Assembly: GCA_026874595.1 (NCBI GenBank)
Contig: CM049307.1
Location: 94,154,330-94,218,329 of the forward strand
Reading direction: 5' to 3'
DNA length: 64,000 nucleotides
Source: Sipunculus nudus
Taxonomy: Eukaryota; Annelida; Sipuncula; Golfingiida; Sipunculidae
The stretch's first letter is position 1, and the number at the start of each line of letters is the position of its first letter. Positions 11,196 through 23,880 of this stretch are shown piece after piece. The position numbers were made by a program, and so were the translations under genes. The notes beneath the pieces were generated by a model. The model made no database searches and was not told the origin of the DNA. It worked only from the letters and a program-made list of their open reading frames with translations.

Positions 11196-11788
11196 ATTAA
11201 TTTTTTAAAATATATCCCGAATTACTGATCGACTGTCTCGTGGGCTGGTGTGTGAGTTATAGACATTGCAAATTTCGCTACCCATGAATTTTGTCACATT
11301 TTAATGTCTAGAGTGATCCAGCTTTAAAGTCGGTTATTGATTAAAGACGTTTCTAACTGCGACAGTGTCTCTAAGGCCTTGTCTACAGATCTTTCGGCTG
11401 GTTTGTTGAGAACATATAAGAGTGACAACTCAAAGAAATACTGACAGGAGCCTCCTGCCTCACCGCTCTAAAAGAAGGACACTCGCTTAATATTATTTTT
11501 TTAGACAACTTGCGCACCCCTTATAACAAAATCTCTCCACCGGGTTGTGATAATTTATTTCACTCTAAGCACGTATTGTGAAACATATATTTTTAATATC
11601 TGTAAATAATTTTTGCTAAATTTTTATCACTTTGTTATCGCGGATTTGCATTTGGTTTAACCAATCAACATGGACAAATATTAATGAGAATTCAATGAGG
11701 CACTTACACATGCAATATCTTAAAATTTATCAATATGAGATGCTTGATTTGATTAAAGAAGATTCAGAAATATTATCTTGACATTTAA
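11196..11788. other. Unassigned intergenic sequence
   Basis: No gene, RNA or repeat family recognised. It separates the hAT-like end from the first long microsatellite. Confidence 0.4.
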
Positions 11789-11801
11789 GAGAGAGAGAGA
11801 G

Positions 11802-11839
<38 letters not shown>

Positions 11840-11843
11840 CACA

Positions 11844-11892
<49 letters not shown>
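11789..11892. repeat. Compound (GA)n(TA)n microsatellite
   Basis: A short GA tract (to about 11803) runs into two TA tracts separated by ATACACATATTT. Pure dinucleotide repeat. Confidence 0.95.
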
Positions 11893-11895
<3 letters not shown>

Positions 11896-12108
11896 TTGAA
11901 ACATGACATGCAACAGAGGGCCGGACTAAGTGTGCTCGCGGAGAAGACCGGACTAAAAGGGGATGAAGCGGTCCCCCCCCCCCCGACCTAAAGCTTTGGG
12001 AGTAGAAGAATTTTCTTCTCTGAACTTCTGCATGGGAGAGATATATTAGCCTACTTGGAATCTCCGCATATTCTTTTACCTTTGTCAGGGTTCTAATATC
12101 CCTCCCCT

Positions 12109-12153
12109 CCCCCCCCCCCCCCCGCCCTTTCCTTAAATCTGTATCCGCCCCTG
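12109..12153. mobile_element. hAT-like transposon end with poly-C tract, second copy
   Basis: A C-run (12109-12123) is followed by GCCCTTTCCTTAAATC and TGTATCCGCCCCTG. The reverse complement starts CAGGGGCGGATACAG, which is closer to the hAT consensus terminus than the copy at 11147-11195. Its orientation is the same as that copy. Confidence 0.45.
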
Positions 12154-12366
12154 CTGAGCGAGGATTCCAAAGACCGAGATATTAATGTTACGCCCCTTAT
12201 AAATTCTTCACTCAAGACTGTCGTAAACATGACACTGTCAAAATTCATCTCAACAACACTGGTTTGTGTGTTCAGCTGTCAGAATTGCAGTGGGGAGGGG
12301 GATGACTCTTTGGATGGAAAGGTAAGGTAATGAATATAGTTGGGAAAAAATTTCTATATAAACCTA

Positions 12367-12368
<2 letters not shown>

Positions 12369-12445
<77 letters not shown>
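12369..12445. repeat. (AT)n microsatellite
   Basis: About 38 uninterrupted AT units. Confidence 0.97.
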
Positions 12446-12448
<3 letters not shown>

Positions 12449-12949
12449 CTGTGTGACCCGTCAAATATATTTCTACGAAGTATAATGTTTTAAAAAATAA
12501 AGCATTATGTACTGGTAAATTTTAAAAACCAGGTTCATTCAGATAATATTTTAAAGTAAATAGAATCAGTCTATCATTCGAATTATGTCTTGATATATTT
12601 TAATATAAAGGGGATGATTACTCTGATCACATGCTTCGCCAAAAGGTGGGGATATATACTCCCATCCCCCTGAACTGACCCTCCCCCCCCCCTTTCATAA
12701 TTGATTGCCCCGTATATTTCTTTACAGTACCAAAGTACCTTTTTATGTGAGCCGATCGCAGTCTTCCATGTATGTTTTTGACACCAGCGACATCCGACTT
12801 CCTGGTTCAAGTGATGTCACATGTTGTTATTAGACCAATTAAGTTTGTGTTATATCACTAAGTGTAATATTTTGATATGATGCAACGCTACAACCGGTAA
12901 ACAAAAATTTCACTTCTTAAAACAATATTGACATTTACTGCAGTCTGCC
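12446..12949. other. Unassigned intergenic sequence
   Basis: Nothing recognisable apart from short C-runs near 12684. Confidence 0.4.
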
Positions 12950-13300
12950 TATTCTAGAAACCATCGACCCTTCAGTCATGACACAAGAACACTATAAGCA
13001 TACGCATATAGTAATTTATCGCTAGAGTTGAGTGTAAGTACCTTCCTGTTTAATTGGCTCTATCCCGGTAGCACACAAATTCGTGCACACCTGCACAGTG
13101 TTGACACATTCAGTGCTTCACATTTGGCTCTTACGGATGGTTCTTTGACTTCTGCAAGTCTGATACCAGGGGATTAAGGCGTCGTGACTAACGGGTGCCC
13201 AAGATAAGACGCCATTTTACCGCACTCTTTTTCACAGGCTCGGTATTTCCCAATATATGGGTCAAACCTTATCTGGGTTATTATATACTTATCGCAATAA
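12950..13300. repeat. Dispersed repeat, copy A (partner at 59750-60060)
   Basis: This stretch aligns with 59750-60060 in the same orientation through ordered landmarks: TTGACACAT.CAG.GCTTCA, ACGG..GGTTCT or ACGGTTCT, AAGATA..ACGCCATTT, CACAGG, and T..CAATAT.T.GGTCAAA.CTTATCTG. The pair is diverged and gapped. No coding potential is apparent, and the class of element is unknown. Confidence 0.5.
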
Positions 13301-13353
13301 ATGCAATTCTCTCCATGCAAGGTCACTTGTATTGTTCATGTTTGTACATTTCG

Positions 13354-13356
<3 letters not shown>

Positions 13357-13392
<36 letters not shown>
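13357..13392. repeat. (AT)n microsatellite
   Basis: About 18 AT units. The YIYIYI-type open frames across it are artefacts of the repeat. Confidence 0.97.
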
Positions 13393-13398
<6 letters not shown>

Positions 13399-13823
13399 TT
13401 CCCAGATATATACATACATACATGTTAATATCTCAGATAAGCTATATGATGTAGATATTTGCAAATTCCGAGCTTGTGTGTCGTAAAAGTACACAGAAAT
13501 GTCAGCTGCGTTGATAAGCCTCTTCATTTAAACGCCTATGGGTCTGTGTGCTTGTACATGTTTATGTGTACTCGCCTACTCGGTATATTGGTCAAAAGGA
13601 AATATGTATTGTTTCGTATTGTGACATTGGTGTAGGGCAGTTCATCATTAATATCTGACTAAATTAACTGTATACAACATAACAAGTTAACAGGAAATTA
13701 TTTATAATTGATTATAATGCCTCAGCGTACATGCCGTGAAAATGAATGGTACTAGTATGTGGCATGCATGAAGTGATATACTAACGCCGGTGTGTGTGTG
13801 TGTGAGGGGGTGGGGGTAGAGTT
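13393..13823. other. Unassigned intergenic sequence
   Basis: No gene or element recognised. A short GT tract with a G-rich tail lies just before 13820. Confidence 0.4.
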
Positions 13824-15033
13824 GGGTCTGAGTACTTTTAAAGTACTCGAGTACGAGTACTGTTTACTTTAAAAGTACTCTTGTACAAGTATGAGTACTG
13901 TTGCACCTTTCAAAAGTACTCGAGCAAGAGTAGGGGGTACTCAAAATGTACTGATGAGTATTTTAATGAGTACTTTTTGTAACAAAAATTATTTAATGAT
14001 GTTATTAAGTAAATATAGACCCACAAAGTTACAGTTTTTTTATTTATGAAAATCTAGTAAAAAATATTAAATATTTACAATGTTGTGTTATGCTTAATCA
14101 AAACACTGAAGCGAAATGCAAACTCTAGGGCATATAGACTTAAGATTTATCAAACATTAACTTAGTAGACGGTTGCATTGAAAAAACATCTGGTCTCGTA
14201 GGTTCTCAAAAATATATTTCTCATCCAGGACAAGATATACAATTGACATAATGTATTATTCAAATTCAAAATACTGGTTGAAATGTTCAGAAATGAAAAC
14301 GTATAAAAAGTTTTATAAAAGTTAGTGTATAAAAATTATAATATAATAATAACAATGATAACAATAATAATTACAATAATGATAATAATCATATGTTATT
14401 ATTTATATAATATCAACTTATGAATAATATGTGGCTATATCCTTTTGAAGATATTTAATGGCACCCGGTATATGTGATAATAGTATAAAACAACATACAG
14501 GGGAGCCCCCCCCCCTAAATCCAGCTCCCCTGAAACCTACAATCACATTTAGTTACATATATGAATCAATTCAAGCTTGATTAGCCGAGGCCCCGGAGCA
14601 GAGCTGAGTTCATGTTATGTTGAACAGGTTCTGAGAATATTTAATTGTATTGAATTGTGGCAAACCTTAACTTATTTACTTTTGGATCTTTCAATGATTA
14701 CTTTATGTACTATTATATATTATATTATATATATTATATATTATATATAATAGCTTACTATATAAAATATTATAAACTATTACTAATACTATAAATTGAG
14801 ATTAAAGTTTATTTAGAAATTTTAATGAAATAAGAAGTACCCAAAAGTACTCATGAATTACTCATATGAGTACCGAGTACTTTCGTGATTTAAAAAAAAG
14901 TACTCAAGTATGACCACTGAGTACTAATAACTGTACTCATGAGTACGAGTACTATGATCACGAGTACTTTATATATATATATATATATCTTTTATATATA
15001 AATATATATAAAGTACTCGTACTCATAGTACTC

Positions 15034-15034
<1 letters not shown>
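13824..15034. mobile_element. Foldback-like element with GAGTAC/GTACTC-rich termini
   Basis: Both ends are crowded with GAGTAC or its complement GTACTC: about nine on the left (13830-13975) and about twelve on the right (14835-15034). The middle is ordinary AT-rich non-coding DNA. Such inverted, short-period subterminal motifs are typical of non-autonomous DNA transposons that carry many transposase-binding sites. No transposase is present, and neither a clear terminal inverted repeat nor a target duplication could be fixed because an AT microsatellite abuts the right end. Confidence 0.6.

Positions 15035-15085
<51 letters not shown>
15034..15085. repeat. (AT)n microsatellite
   Basis: A dinucleotide tract directly joined to the right end of the GAGTAC-rich element. 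A shorter AT tract (14970-14988) also interrupts that end. Confidence 0.95.
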
Positions 15086-15088
<3 letters not shown>

Positions 15089-15719
15089 AGATATTTAGTA
15101 CTATATGCAAAGAGATTTACTACAAAAGAGAAAGAGACTAAGTTTTAGGGTAGTCCAAACCGAGCTTACGTCACTCTCCCTTACCCACAAGGAATGCCCC
15201 CTATCCCGAACCATTGGATATATTTAAATTTTATTTATAACTTGTGGAAAAAGCAAGAAGAGTAATGAAAGAAAATTACTCTTTTATGTAACCATATCGA
15301 TTATTCTAAATCCGTCGTTCGCCCGGCTGTCAGTTGGACACACATCAGTGGCGTCAATTTATCCTCCTGGGTGAGGGATGACTCGCACACAAACACGCAC
15401 ACACACACACACACATATACATTTTTAGCATCTGTATGACACATTTCAAATATATTTACTTAATAACATTTCAAATATATTTCAATTAAGTATAAGGTCG
15501 TAGAAAATAAGGTATTATGTTTCCCGTTCAAGTTAACTTTAAACCAGGTTTAGATATAATATTTCGTAGTAAACTCATTAATAAAACCAAAGTCTGTAAT
15601 TCTATGTATTAAGATATTTCATTTGCAATATATAAACATTATTCTCTGAATGGTAGGGGGGATGATTTCATTAAATCTTAATTAAACAAAATGAGACAAT
15701 GTTGAAGTATCCTTTTGAT
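15086..15719. other. Unassigned intergenic sequence
   Basis: Contains a short AC tract near 15400. No gene is visible. Confidence 0.4.
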
Positions 15720-16543
15720 TCTGAATTTAGATCAGTGTGACCTGTAGAAATTGAAAACAGCTTCAATGATCCCCTGGTAAAATCTTTATTGAATCCGGTA
15801 ATTAGGTCACTGTGACCTATATTCCGCCAACTATGGACAATAACAGTATTTTTAGTGCCCGAAGGTCAGACAGGGCAAATGTAACCGTTTGACCAGGAAC
15901 CTTAATCTGTTACGTAGCATGAAGGGAGTTCCTGTTTTTATCTCTTTGGAAACCTGGAATAAGGTCTCTATGAACCACATTTTGTAGGCATTTTGTAAGA
16001 CTCGCTAAAACATGACTCTGAGTAACTAAAAAGTGTGAGCACATATCCTAACAGTCCTAATTAACCAAGATTCCCCTAACGTAACATACATGGAAGTCCT
16101 AAGGAAATATCCTTGGAACTTGAAATAAGGTCGTCATGACCTATATTGCGAGATACAAGCAAAAAAAAATATTGAGCACAATTCTGAATTGTTACACAAA
16201 GAAATATCTTATTCAAAATCAAGAGAAGTTATAATTGTAAAGTCTCATTGGACAACTGAGATAAGGTCACTGTGATTTATATTCTGAGATAAATGTGAAA
16301 AGGCCATGAGTTTCTTGAAAGTCAGAAGGGTACATATCGTGACGATTGGACCAAGAAACTTCTTACTTACGCACAGAGGAGTTCTTGTACAGTATGATCA
16401 TTGTAACATATTATCTGTTGGCCGAAAAAAATGTTTTCAAGGCTGGTTCTCAAATAGTTTGCATTAGATCATAACATTACTAAGTAGTGCCTAGGCCTAC
16501 TTCGCCTGTATGTCAAATTCAGCTGAGCGTCATGGCCTTAGGT
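15720..16543 (-). mobile_element. Old, truncated pearl-like element (reverse orientation)
   Basis: The right end reads CAAATTCAGCTGAGCGTCAT, the reverse complement of the pearl-like 5' terminus (ATGACGCTCAGCTGAATTTG) seen in fresh copies at 49884 and 62536. The interior carries degenerate units such as AAGGTCTCTATGAACC, TAAGGTC.CTGTGA and GTAACCGTTTGACC. These match the core of the reversed element at 24772-27595. The ACGG tract and the 3' terminus are missing on the left. Confidence 0.6.
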
Positions 16544-18344
16544 GGAGATAATTGTTTTTACACCTACCAATAGGTGGATAAATTTGCTTTCCTTCTATTA
16601 TTCTTATTATTCAGTCACTTTTTTATTTCACTGATTGTTACCCAGGATGCCCTTATTAGGGTTGAAGTAATTTGACCCCGTTTCACTAACCCTGAACTTG
16701 GCCTGTTCTTTCAAGGTCACAGGGCCTCAAAGTGTTGATTTTAAGATTTGCAAGGTCTTTTTTAAAACTTACAGATAATTGATAAAAATACCTGTAATAA
16801 GTCTTTTGGCTAACATTTATTTGTCAAAAATTTTGGATTCATTCGTGCGTAAAGTAATGAGATAGATTAGTTTTTCGTAAAGTCGCATTTCCATATTAAC
16901 CATTTGACCAAAAAATTGTTGCATGCTGGACTCATGCAAAATAAATAAAATAAGTCTGTTGTATCAAACCACTTTAATTACTGCTCACCATGTTTACCGT
17001 GAAGCCTTTGCACAACCTTTGTGTCTGCTGGTTCAAGTAAAGGGCACCAGCTCATTGTAACAAAATTAGAAACTTATAGCAGATATGTGCCATTGAATGT
17101 ATGCGTGCAGTGGTAGGTTCGGTAGCGATAAATTTATCGGTTCTTGAATAATATATACAAATTACGAAACAGTGACGTCAACATATTAATATGATTCAAT
17201 TTTTTTTCAGAACTATATATATATTGTTATTTAGCAATTTTTACACAGGTGAACAAAACCGCCTAAGATTAGTGAGAGAAAAAAAAATCGAATGAAAAAC
17301 GTAAGCTTGAAGGTTTTCCCTGAATTATAAACATGCAGAAGCAAGGCTAATGGTTGAATGTATGTCGAATTATCCTTGATTGACAAGGTCATCGGGGTTA
17401 TTTGCATTGTTCCTCGGAGTGGTGGGGGTTTGGGTCGCAAAGGGGAGCCCAAGCATGAATACGGCCCTGACTATAATTTATATGATCTATCCATATGCTC
17501 CATATGATCTGCATGTGGATATACATGGCCGTTTTAGCTGTTAACATATTTTAGAATGAGCTGAATATTGTGCAGAAACCTGCTGAATGAATTCGATACT
17601 CTCTTTTTTCAATGAAAAATATGCCTTGCATCCCTTTCTATCTAGAACCTGTTGCAAATGAAAGAATACAATTTTATTTAAAGAAGACTGATTTTTCATG
17701 TTTTAAAATTGATTAATACCATCAAATTTACTATCACGTAATGTATATATAAAGTATAGGGAAAATAACTATTCTCTGTTTCAAAACCCCTGGGCCCAGT
17801 TTCATTAAACCGACTTAAGCCTGTTATTCTGCGTTTTTGACTCAAGTCACTTTTGTCGAGCTTTAAGTCAGTTTCATTAAAAATAACATTAGTGACTAAA
17901 GTCACCTGGCGGGCTGATATGCTAAGCCTGCACCGAGGAGGCTTAACTCTGTGTTTTTATGGGTGTATAGCACATTATATCACTTGCACTCGTTGCATGT
18001 GACCATACGGCCATCTGTCGAGCGTGCATGGTACGGTACGTCACAGGCGACACTGACGTCACGCCACGTGCCGTTTTCCTGAAAGGTGTCCGTAAACCAA
18101 AGAATAGATCATGGGGGTTGTTGTTCTTTTTGTACAGTCATCTACAGCAATACCACGATGTCCAGACCGTTTTTTAAACTATTCATTTAAAAAGTTCCCA
18201 GGAATAACACAGGGTTAATTAAAATTCCATGTCACTATCTTCCGCGAAGTGTTTGCGTCCCCATTTCAGACGTTTTTTTAATTCATTATTTCATCAATAG
18301 GTGGCGTTGAAAAGGGGATTTCCAAGGTTCAGACCGACTTAGTT
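16544..18344. other. Unassigned intergenic sequence with one possible short element
   Basis: No gene recognised. Around 17787-17910 the motif GGGCCCAGTTTCATTAAA, with CTTAAG and GACTTAAAGC-type inverted words around it, resembles the ends of short TIR elements found in many invertebrates. I could not define its limits. Confidence 0.35.
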
Positions 18345-19110
18345 ATAGTCCCTTCCTGTACCCCTGTCCACCTGATTTTTCGCGATTATCTCTACAAAAG
18401 ACAAATTTGGCAAACAAAATTTTCACCATTGGCATAAAGAGGCAAAAGCGTAATTTTTGGTACCTTACCTACTCACAATATAGATATTATTTACTTTACG
18501 GCCTGGTTGACATGTCTCAAATATATATCCGTGGTTCATGGCGTCCCTAATATGCGGCCATTGTTTATCCTCCTTGGATATGGATATAAAGTAATGTGAC
18601 GTAACAGTGAAGCGCGTGCACGCGGAGTATACAAGTCTCGCTGTAAACAGGGGTCGGCAGCTCTTGATTATTGGTTCCGTGAATGTTGGTGCCTCTTTAG
18701 TACGTCACGTCTATTATGACGTCATCACTTTCCCCTGAAATGCCCATTTAACAGATTAGTTGCAAGATGTCGCTAAAGAATAGACTAGTTACTCTTAAAA
18801 TGGTTTTAAATTATTTACAGGAAAATTACATAAGGTAGGCTATTATTTTCTTAATATTTAATTACGCTTTTTCCTCTTTAATTGCCCAAGGTCAAACAGT
18901 TTTGGCGTTCTTTGATTCACAAATAAATAATCGCGAAAAAAAGGTGGACTGGGGTACTGGAACGGACTATAAATCGCGTTAGTGAAACTGACTTATCTCG
19001 CGGGTTTTTTTTTTTTTTTTTGCACCAAGAGCAGAAAGAGTAAAAAGCGTAACATACCTGTTTATGAAATAAAGATTCTTTACTTCGCGGCTTTGTTCGA
19101 TTTATCTTTG
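18345..19110. repeat. Cluster of inverted repeat units, alternating orientation
   Basis: The block at about 18740-18985 contains GCAAGATGTCGCTA, ATTACGCTTTTTCCTCTTT and ATCGCGAAAAAAAGGTGGAC. It is present in inverted orientation on its left (18345-18500: GTCCACCTGATTTTTCGCGAT, AAGAGGCAAAAGCGTAAT). A further inverted piece lies to its right (19020-19050: ACCAAGAGCAGAAAGAGTAA, AAAGCG). A direct copy lies at 28640-28870. Non-coding. Confidence 0.6.
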
Positions 19111-19407
19111 TATACATCCAAAGTTCCTGCCGTTCATGGTTAGTGGTCATGTTTGTACTGAGGGGTGATTATGACGTATGCATGTTGTGACGTCACACTG
19201 TAAACAGTGGGCATTGTTGGCGATTGTAAACAAATGCGAATAAAACCCAAGGGGGCGTGGCATGATATTGATCATCAGGTTGCCAGTTATGGATTCTTTT
19301 ATCCGTAATGTGTACAGGTACTGCCTCCTTGAAGCACAGCGAGGATACTTGTCTGTATCCTTGATACGTGTGAGGGACAGGACATGTGCGATACTGAATA
19401 CATGTTA

Positions 19408-20525
19408 AACAAGAAAAATAGAGATGGTCTACAAAATAAGTTGACCTGACCTATGACCTTGGCTTTTGCCCACATATCAACTGGATTCTTTCTAAATGAT
19501 GGGTAACTACTAACCAATTACATCTGGCCGGGTAAAATTACTTAGCAACCAATGAGTGAATAACTTAGACCTGCAACCTTTAACCTCCTGACCAGCTGAC
19601 CTCAAAATCAATTAGTTTTTTCTTCATGCAAAAAGACCCATAAATATGAAGTTTAAATCACATTCAGTGATGCATAGATGTGGCATATGTGAAAGACTGA
19701 AGGTTTGGGTTGAACAGTTTCACTTGAAATATGTTCACAAGCATTTAGAACAATATTGTGACCTTGACCTTTGACCTTTTGAACTCAACATCAATCGGCT
19801 TCATCCCCTATTGGTAGGTAAGCCATATATGACAGATGGAAAGTATAGATTGAAAAGTTTGCCTGAAAATTACTACACGCAAGAAGAGGGTGCTGTGAAC
19901 CTGACCTTTGACCTCAAAATAAACAGGTCTTTTCCCCTGTTGGCAGAGAAGCGATATCAGTGCTGAAAGGTTTGGAATGAAAGGTCTAGCTTGAAATGTG
20001 TCCACAACCTTTTCAAAGAAGTGGATCCTGTGACCCTGACCTATGACCTTGTGACCTCAACATCTATAGGATTCTTCTCCCACTTAGTAGGTGAGCTATA
20101 TGTGAAAGATCAAAGAATTGGGATGAAAGGTTTGGCTTAAAATGCATCTACAGGCTTTTCAAAGAAGTTGGTACTGTGACCTTGACCTTTGACCTTGTGA
20201 CCTCAAAATAATTATGGTTCTTTCCATGTTGGTAGGTGAGCTGTATGTGAAAGATGAAAGGTTTGGGATGAATTCTTTGGCTAAAAGAATTATTTCTGGG
20301 GGGTGCAAACACACCCCATAACTTCGAGAATATAGGTCGCAGTGACCTAATTTCAGGTTTGCAAGGAGATATTTTTAGAACCTCTAAGACTGCATAGGGT
20401 TCATGGCCCTAGACCCTACGGTTACGATTTGTGCCCTGCTAACGGCCGGACGGACAGACGGAAGGACGACGGACAAAGACCCATCGCTAAAGCCCAGCAT
20501 GACTGAAAGTCAGCTGAGCTAAAAA
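19408..20525 (+). mobile_element. Pearl-like element (twin of 46748-47863)
   Basis: It starts at ACAAGAAAAATAGAGATGG. It carries a core of about six tandem units of roughly 145-165 bp, each with a GACCTTGACCTTTGACC-type block. It then has CACCCCATAACTTCGAGAA, GTGCCCTGCTAACGG, an ACGG/GACGGACA tract, and the 3' end AAGTCAGCTGAGCTAAAAA. The organisation is that of pearl elements of bivalves. A near-identical copy is at 46748-47863. It directly abuts the first readable exon of the decayed transposase gene that follows. Confidence 0.8.
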
Positions 20526-21189
20526 CCTTGAAGAGGCATCTGAACAGCGGCCTTGTGGATGTTCTGTCCACACCAGACGCTGTCGCCATTGACAGATTTG
20601 ACAAAGAAGTCATCATGTATGTTAGAAAAATAAAATAAAATATTTATTAGAAAGAATGATAATAATAAATAATCTCTATTATACATGTGGAGGAGTTAAA
20701 TTGATTGAACAATATCTACAAGGTAGGTTAATATTGATAATAATAATAACAATTATTATTCAATTTAAAATCTTTTCGAATGTTTATTTTAAATAATTAA
20801 AGGCGAAGTAAAAAGAATGGAATATTACAAATTAAAATGATTGAATGGGTTATTTTAAATGGCGTTCCATTTAATCGTTTAAATGTCATCATTACTTAAG
20901 CTTATACTTAGGCATGCGTTGAATTCGTGAAAATTTAACATACAAATATGTATTATAGAATTAATCGTTGAGTAAGACTAAATTTATAAATTTAAGGCGT
21001 ATATATCTGTTCTATTTTAATTATAAATAAGTCGGATTTTGAGAAAAGGTGTAGCGACTAAAACGTTTACCAACGAGAGGATCTTATGATTTGGCGGGCC
21101 CGGTACATCCGTGACGTCCGAGGGTACCGACAGGAAGGCAGATCCGTGATCTATAGCTCGATGAAACATGGGTAAATATCGGGCATTGC

Positions 21190-21192
<3 letters not shown>

Positions 21193-21255
<63 letters not shown>
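21193..21255. repeat. (AT)n microsatellite
   Basis: About 31 AT units inside an intron of the decayed transposase gene. Confidence 0.96.
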
Positions 21256-21258
<3 letters not shown>

Positions 21259-22849
21259 TATATATACATATTTATGATGTTAAGTGTAAAAATAATAAAA
21301 CAAAATGATATTTTGTTGTTTCAAATCCCAAAAATAGTCCTCGATAATTATATAACTAATGGTTACGATTAAATTATATATTTGGCGGGCCTCACTATAT
21401 TTAAGTTAAGCTTAAATCAACTGATGGATAAACTTCATTATAAGTGTCACGGAAGTGTTCCAATGATCCAGCTGAACTATACTACTCGGAATCGACGCTC
21501 GTATACTAACACACACACACACGCGTTCGTATAAGGAAACAATATTATTCACAGTGATTGAAGAGGAAGAAAGGTCAATTGCACGGCCCGTCGTGGGGCC
21601 CGCATTATAGTGGTTAGTGCTAAGAATGAACATGCGTTCATTCCAGGAGGAGAGCTGATATGTCTAATGATTATCATGAAGAGATGAACGGGAAAAGGTT
21701 TCTGAATTGGGTTCAGGTATATATTTTTATTTATATATATTTAGTTTAATCATAAAATCCGGCTTCTATTGATATGTACCGAATGCTGGACAGTCTCCTA
21801 TATAAAGTACACGCTACAAAATAAAATTAAAAGAAACTCATATACCGCATTTTTGCATTCATATATGTTGACCCCAGTATAACTCCAGTGATTGTTAGTG
21901 GATTTTGGAGTGAAAGGGTACATTGTATTATTGATTGGCATTTCATAATTTTCCATAAGTTTTTCATACTCATGTTTCAATGTCTATATCATATATGACA
22001 GTGTGATAGCAGCATATATCCCCTCGCACCAATTTATATATGTTATTTTTTTTATTTTACTTTTTTGAAAAATAAGCATAAAACATCATTAATAACACAG
22101 ATATAATATAAAGACAACATGATATAAAATAAAAAGATGCTTCTATAAAATGTTTAAATATGCTTTGCAAGGAACAAAATATACCAAATATTCCGGGAGG
22201 TTTCGTCATTGTGATGGAAAATGCGGCGTACCACAGCGTGCTATGTGAAGGAAGCCGTATACACACACAAGGAAATCCGATCTCAGGAATGGCTGCACTG
22301 CAAAAGTAGGTATGAATTATTATATTTTTATAATTTAATATTTATTTAAATCAATATTAATCATTTAACATGCATGTAATTTAATGATGTAGAAAAATGC
22401 AATTATATGTTTATAAATAACATTTTTGAATTAATATTTAAAAAAACAAAGTAAAGTTTCATATTTACTGTGACTTCATCTAGATTTTAAGTGAAACGCC
22501 AGTAATTAATTTTCGTATTGGTAAGCATAAGTAAATACAGAGTTTTAATCCAAATTTTTGCGGCCTGGACCCTATTTTCTGGACCTTGGGACATTTTCTT
22601 ATGTTTTATTATTACTCATAATTGTTGTTGTAAGTCATTTCCCTATATGTCATACCGCTAGACATCCAATACAGTGTAGACATGTTACTGGTCGAGTTGA
22701 GGCAGACAGCTCGAAGAGCAATGGTGAAGAAAGAGTATGTGGTCGACAAGTATGCCGCTGATTGCGCTCATCTTGTAAGTTTTTTTTTGAGATAACGTTA
22801 AAATATTATCTTAACTTTTAATAAAACCTAAATTATTATAATTATTAGT

Positions 22850-23060
22850 GGACAGCTGAGTGGTAAAACGGTCGGCCCTCTCCGCTGGCGACCCGGGTTC
22901 GATTCAGGGCTTAGCCAGGAGAGTGGGTTGTAGGGGCCTGTCCAAGGCCTGTGGTTTTCTCCGGGTCCTCCGGTTTCAGACAGGCACAAGCCAGCGTGTC
23001 ACTTGGTTAGGATTCTATTGCATACGTGTTTATTTCGAATTTTACATATATTTATGTTAA
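22850..23060 (+). mobile_element. tRNA-derived SINE
   Basis: Pol III promoter boxes are present: A box AGCTGAGTGG (22854-22863) and B box GGTTCGATTC (22896-22905). A conserved-looking body follows (GAGAGTGGGTTGTAG, then GTGGTTTTCTCCGGGTCCTCC). A second copy in reverse orientation is at 44004-44238. The acceptor arms do not pair, so this is a tRNA-like head and not a functional tRNA. The central TTTTCTCCGGGT..TCCGGTTT block resembles a conserved central domain reported in some metazoan SINEs, but the superfamily is not certain. It lies in an intron of the decayed transposase gene. The 3' limit is approximate. Confidence 0.75.
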
Positions 23061-23392
23061 CGTGTTAATGTTATTATATTTTTGTACAAGAATATATAAA
23101 TATTAATAAAGCATATTTCAGTCAATACCGTATTTATAAATCCCTATATATACGTAACACTGTGTGTTACATTATCGCATACTAACAATTTTTTTTTCAT
23201 TATTCCAGGATAACGTAATCTGTATCATTAAGCAAATAGGTTTATTTGTTAGTAAATTCTGATTATACTAATAAAATCTATATATTTTAATAAAATACTT
23301 GCCGAACAACATTGGAATTAATAATTAAACTGGGACCAGTAATAAACAATTAATTGATTTGGTGACAACTTATACATTAATAAATCTTTGCA

Positions 23393-23393
<1 letters not shown>

Positions 23394-23465
<72 letters not shown>

Positions 23466-23494
23466 GAGAGAGACAGAGAGAGAGAGAAAGAGAG
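23394..23494. repeat. Compound (AT)n(AG)n microsatellite
   Basis: The AT tract runs to 23434, then an AG tract with two CAG interruptions runs to about 23494. GAGGA/GAAGA-rich sequence continues to about 23640. Confidence 0.95.
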
Positions 23495-23880
23495 CAAATG
23501 TGGGCTGGATATGTGAAGCACACGATCATCATTGAGGACCAGTACTAGGCCAGAGATAGGGCCATAGACTAGTTTAACCAGAAGGTATAATAAGCACGAA
23601 AGATGGTGAGGAGGAGGAGGAAGAAGAAGAAGAGGAGGATCTTCTCACACGAAACGTAGACATGTTAATTATATTAAAATACTCGATTAGCATTCTTATT
23701 AACATGGATATTATTTGCCGATATTATGTAGATCATACTGGATGATTGAGAAGGTATTGACCCATATATTATCAGCTACTCAAGGTAATCCAGATAATTC
23801 ATCTAGTACACATATAATTTTTCATAAATATAGCTTAATTCGACCATGCACATTATTTGGGTTAACAGCTTAACATTTAG

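Noticed and set aside
10903-11196. 97-codon frame ending in a proline run
   Set aside because: The proline run is a C-tract next to a transposon end. The rest has no similarity that I recognise.
13195-13527. YIYIYIYI-rich small proteins at AT microsatellites (also at 21017-21259, 24056-24301, 56632-56952, 60471-60692)
   Set aside because: They are translations of (AT)n tracts with no other support.
20017-20060. Pearl-like GACCTTTGACC arrays as centromeric satellite or host enhancer clusters
   Set aside because: They occur as bounded elements with repeated 5' and 3' ends and an ACGG tract, so a transposon explanation is better. The enhancer idea is kept only as a finding to test.
22850-22925. 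Functional tRNA gene
   Set aside because: A and B boxes are present, but the acceptor stem cannot pair and the sequence runs into a SINE body. The second copy has a target duplication.
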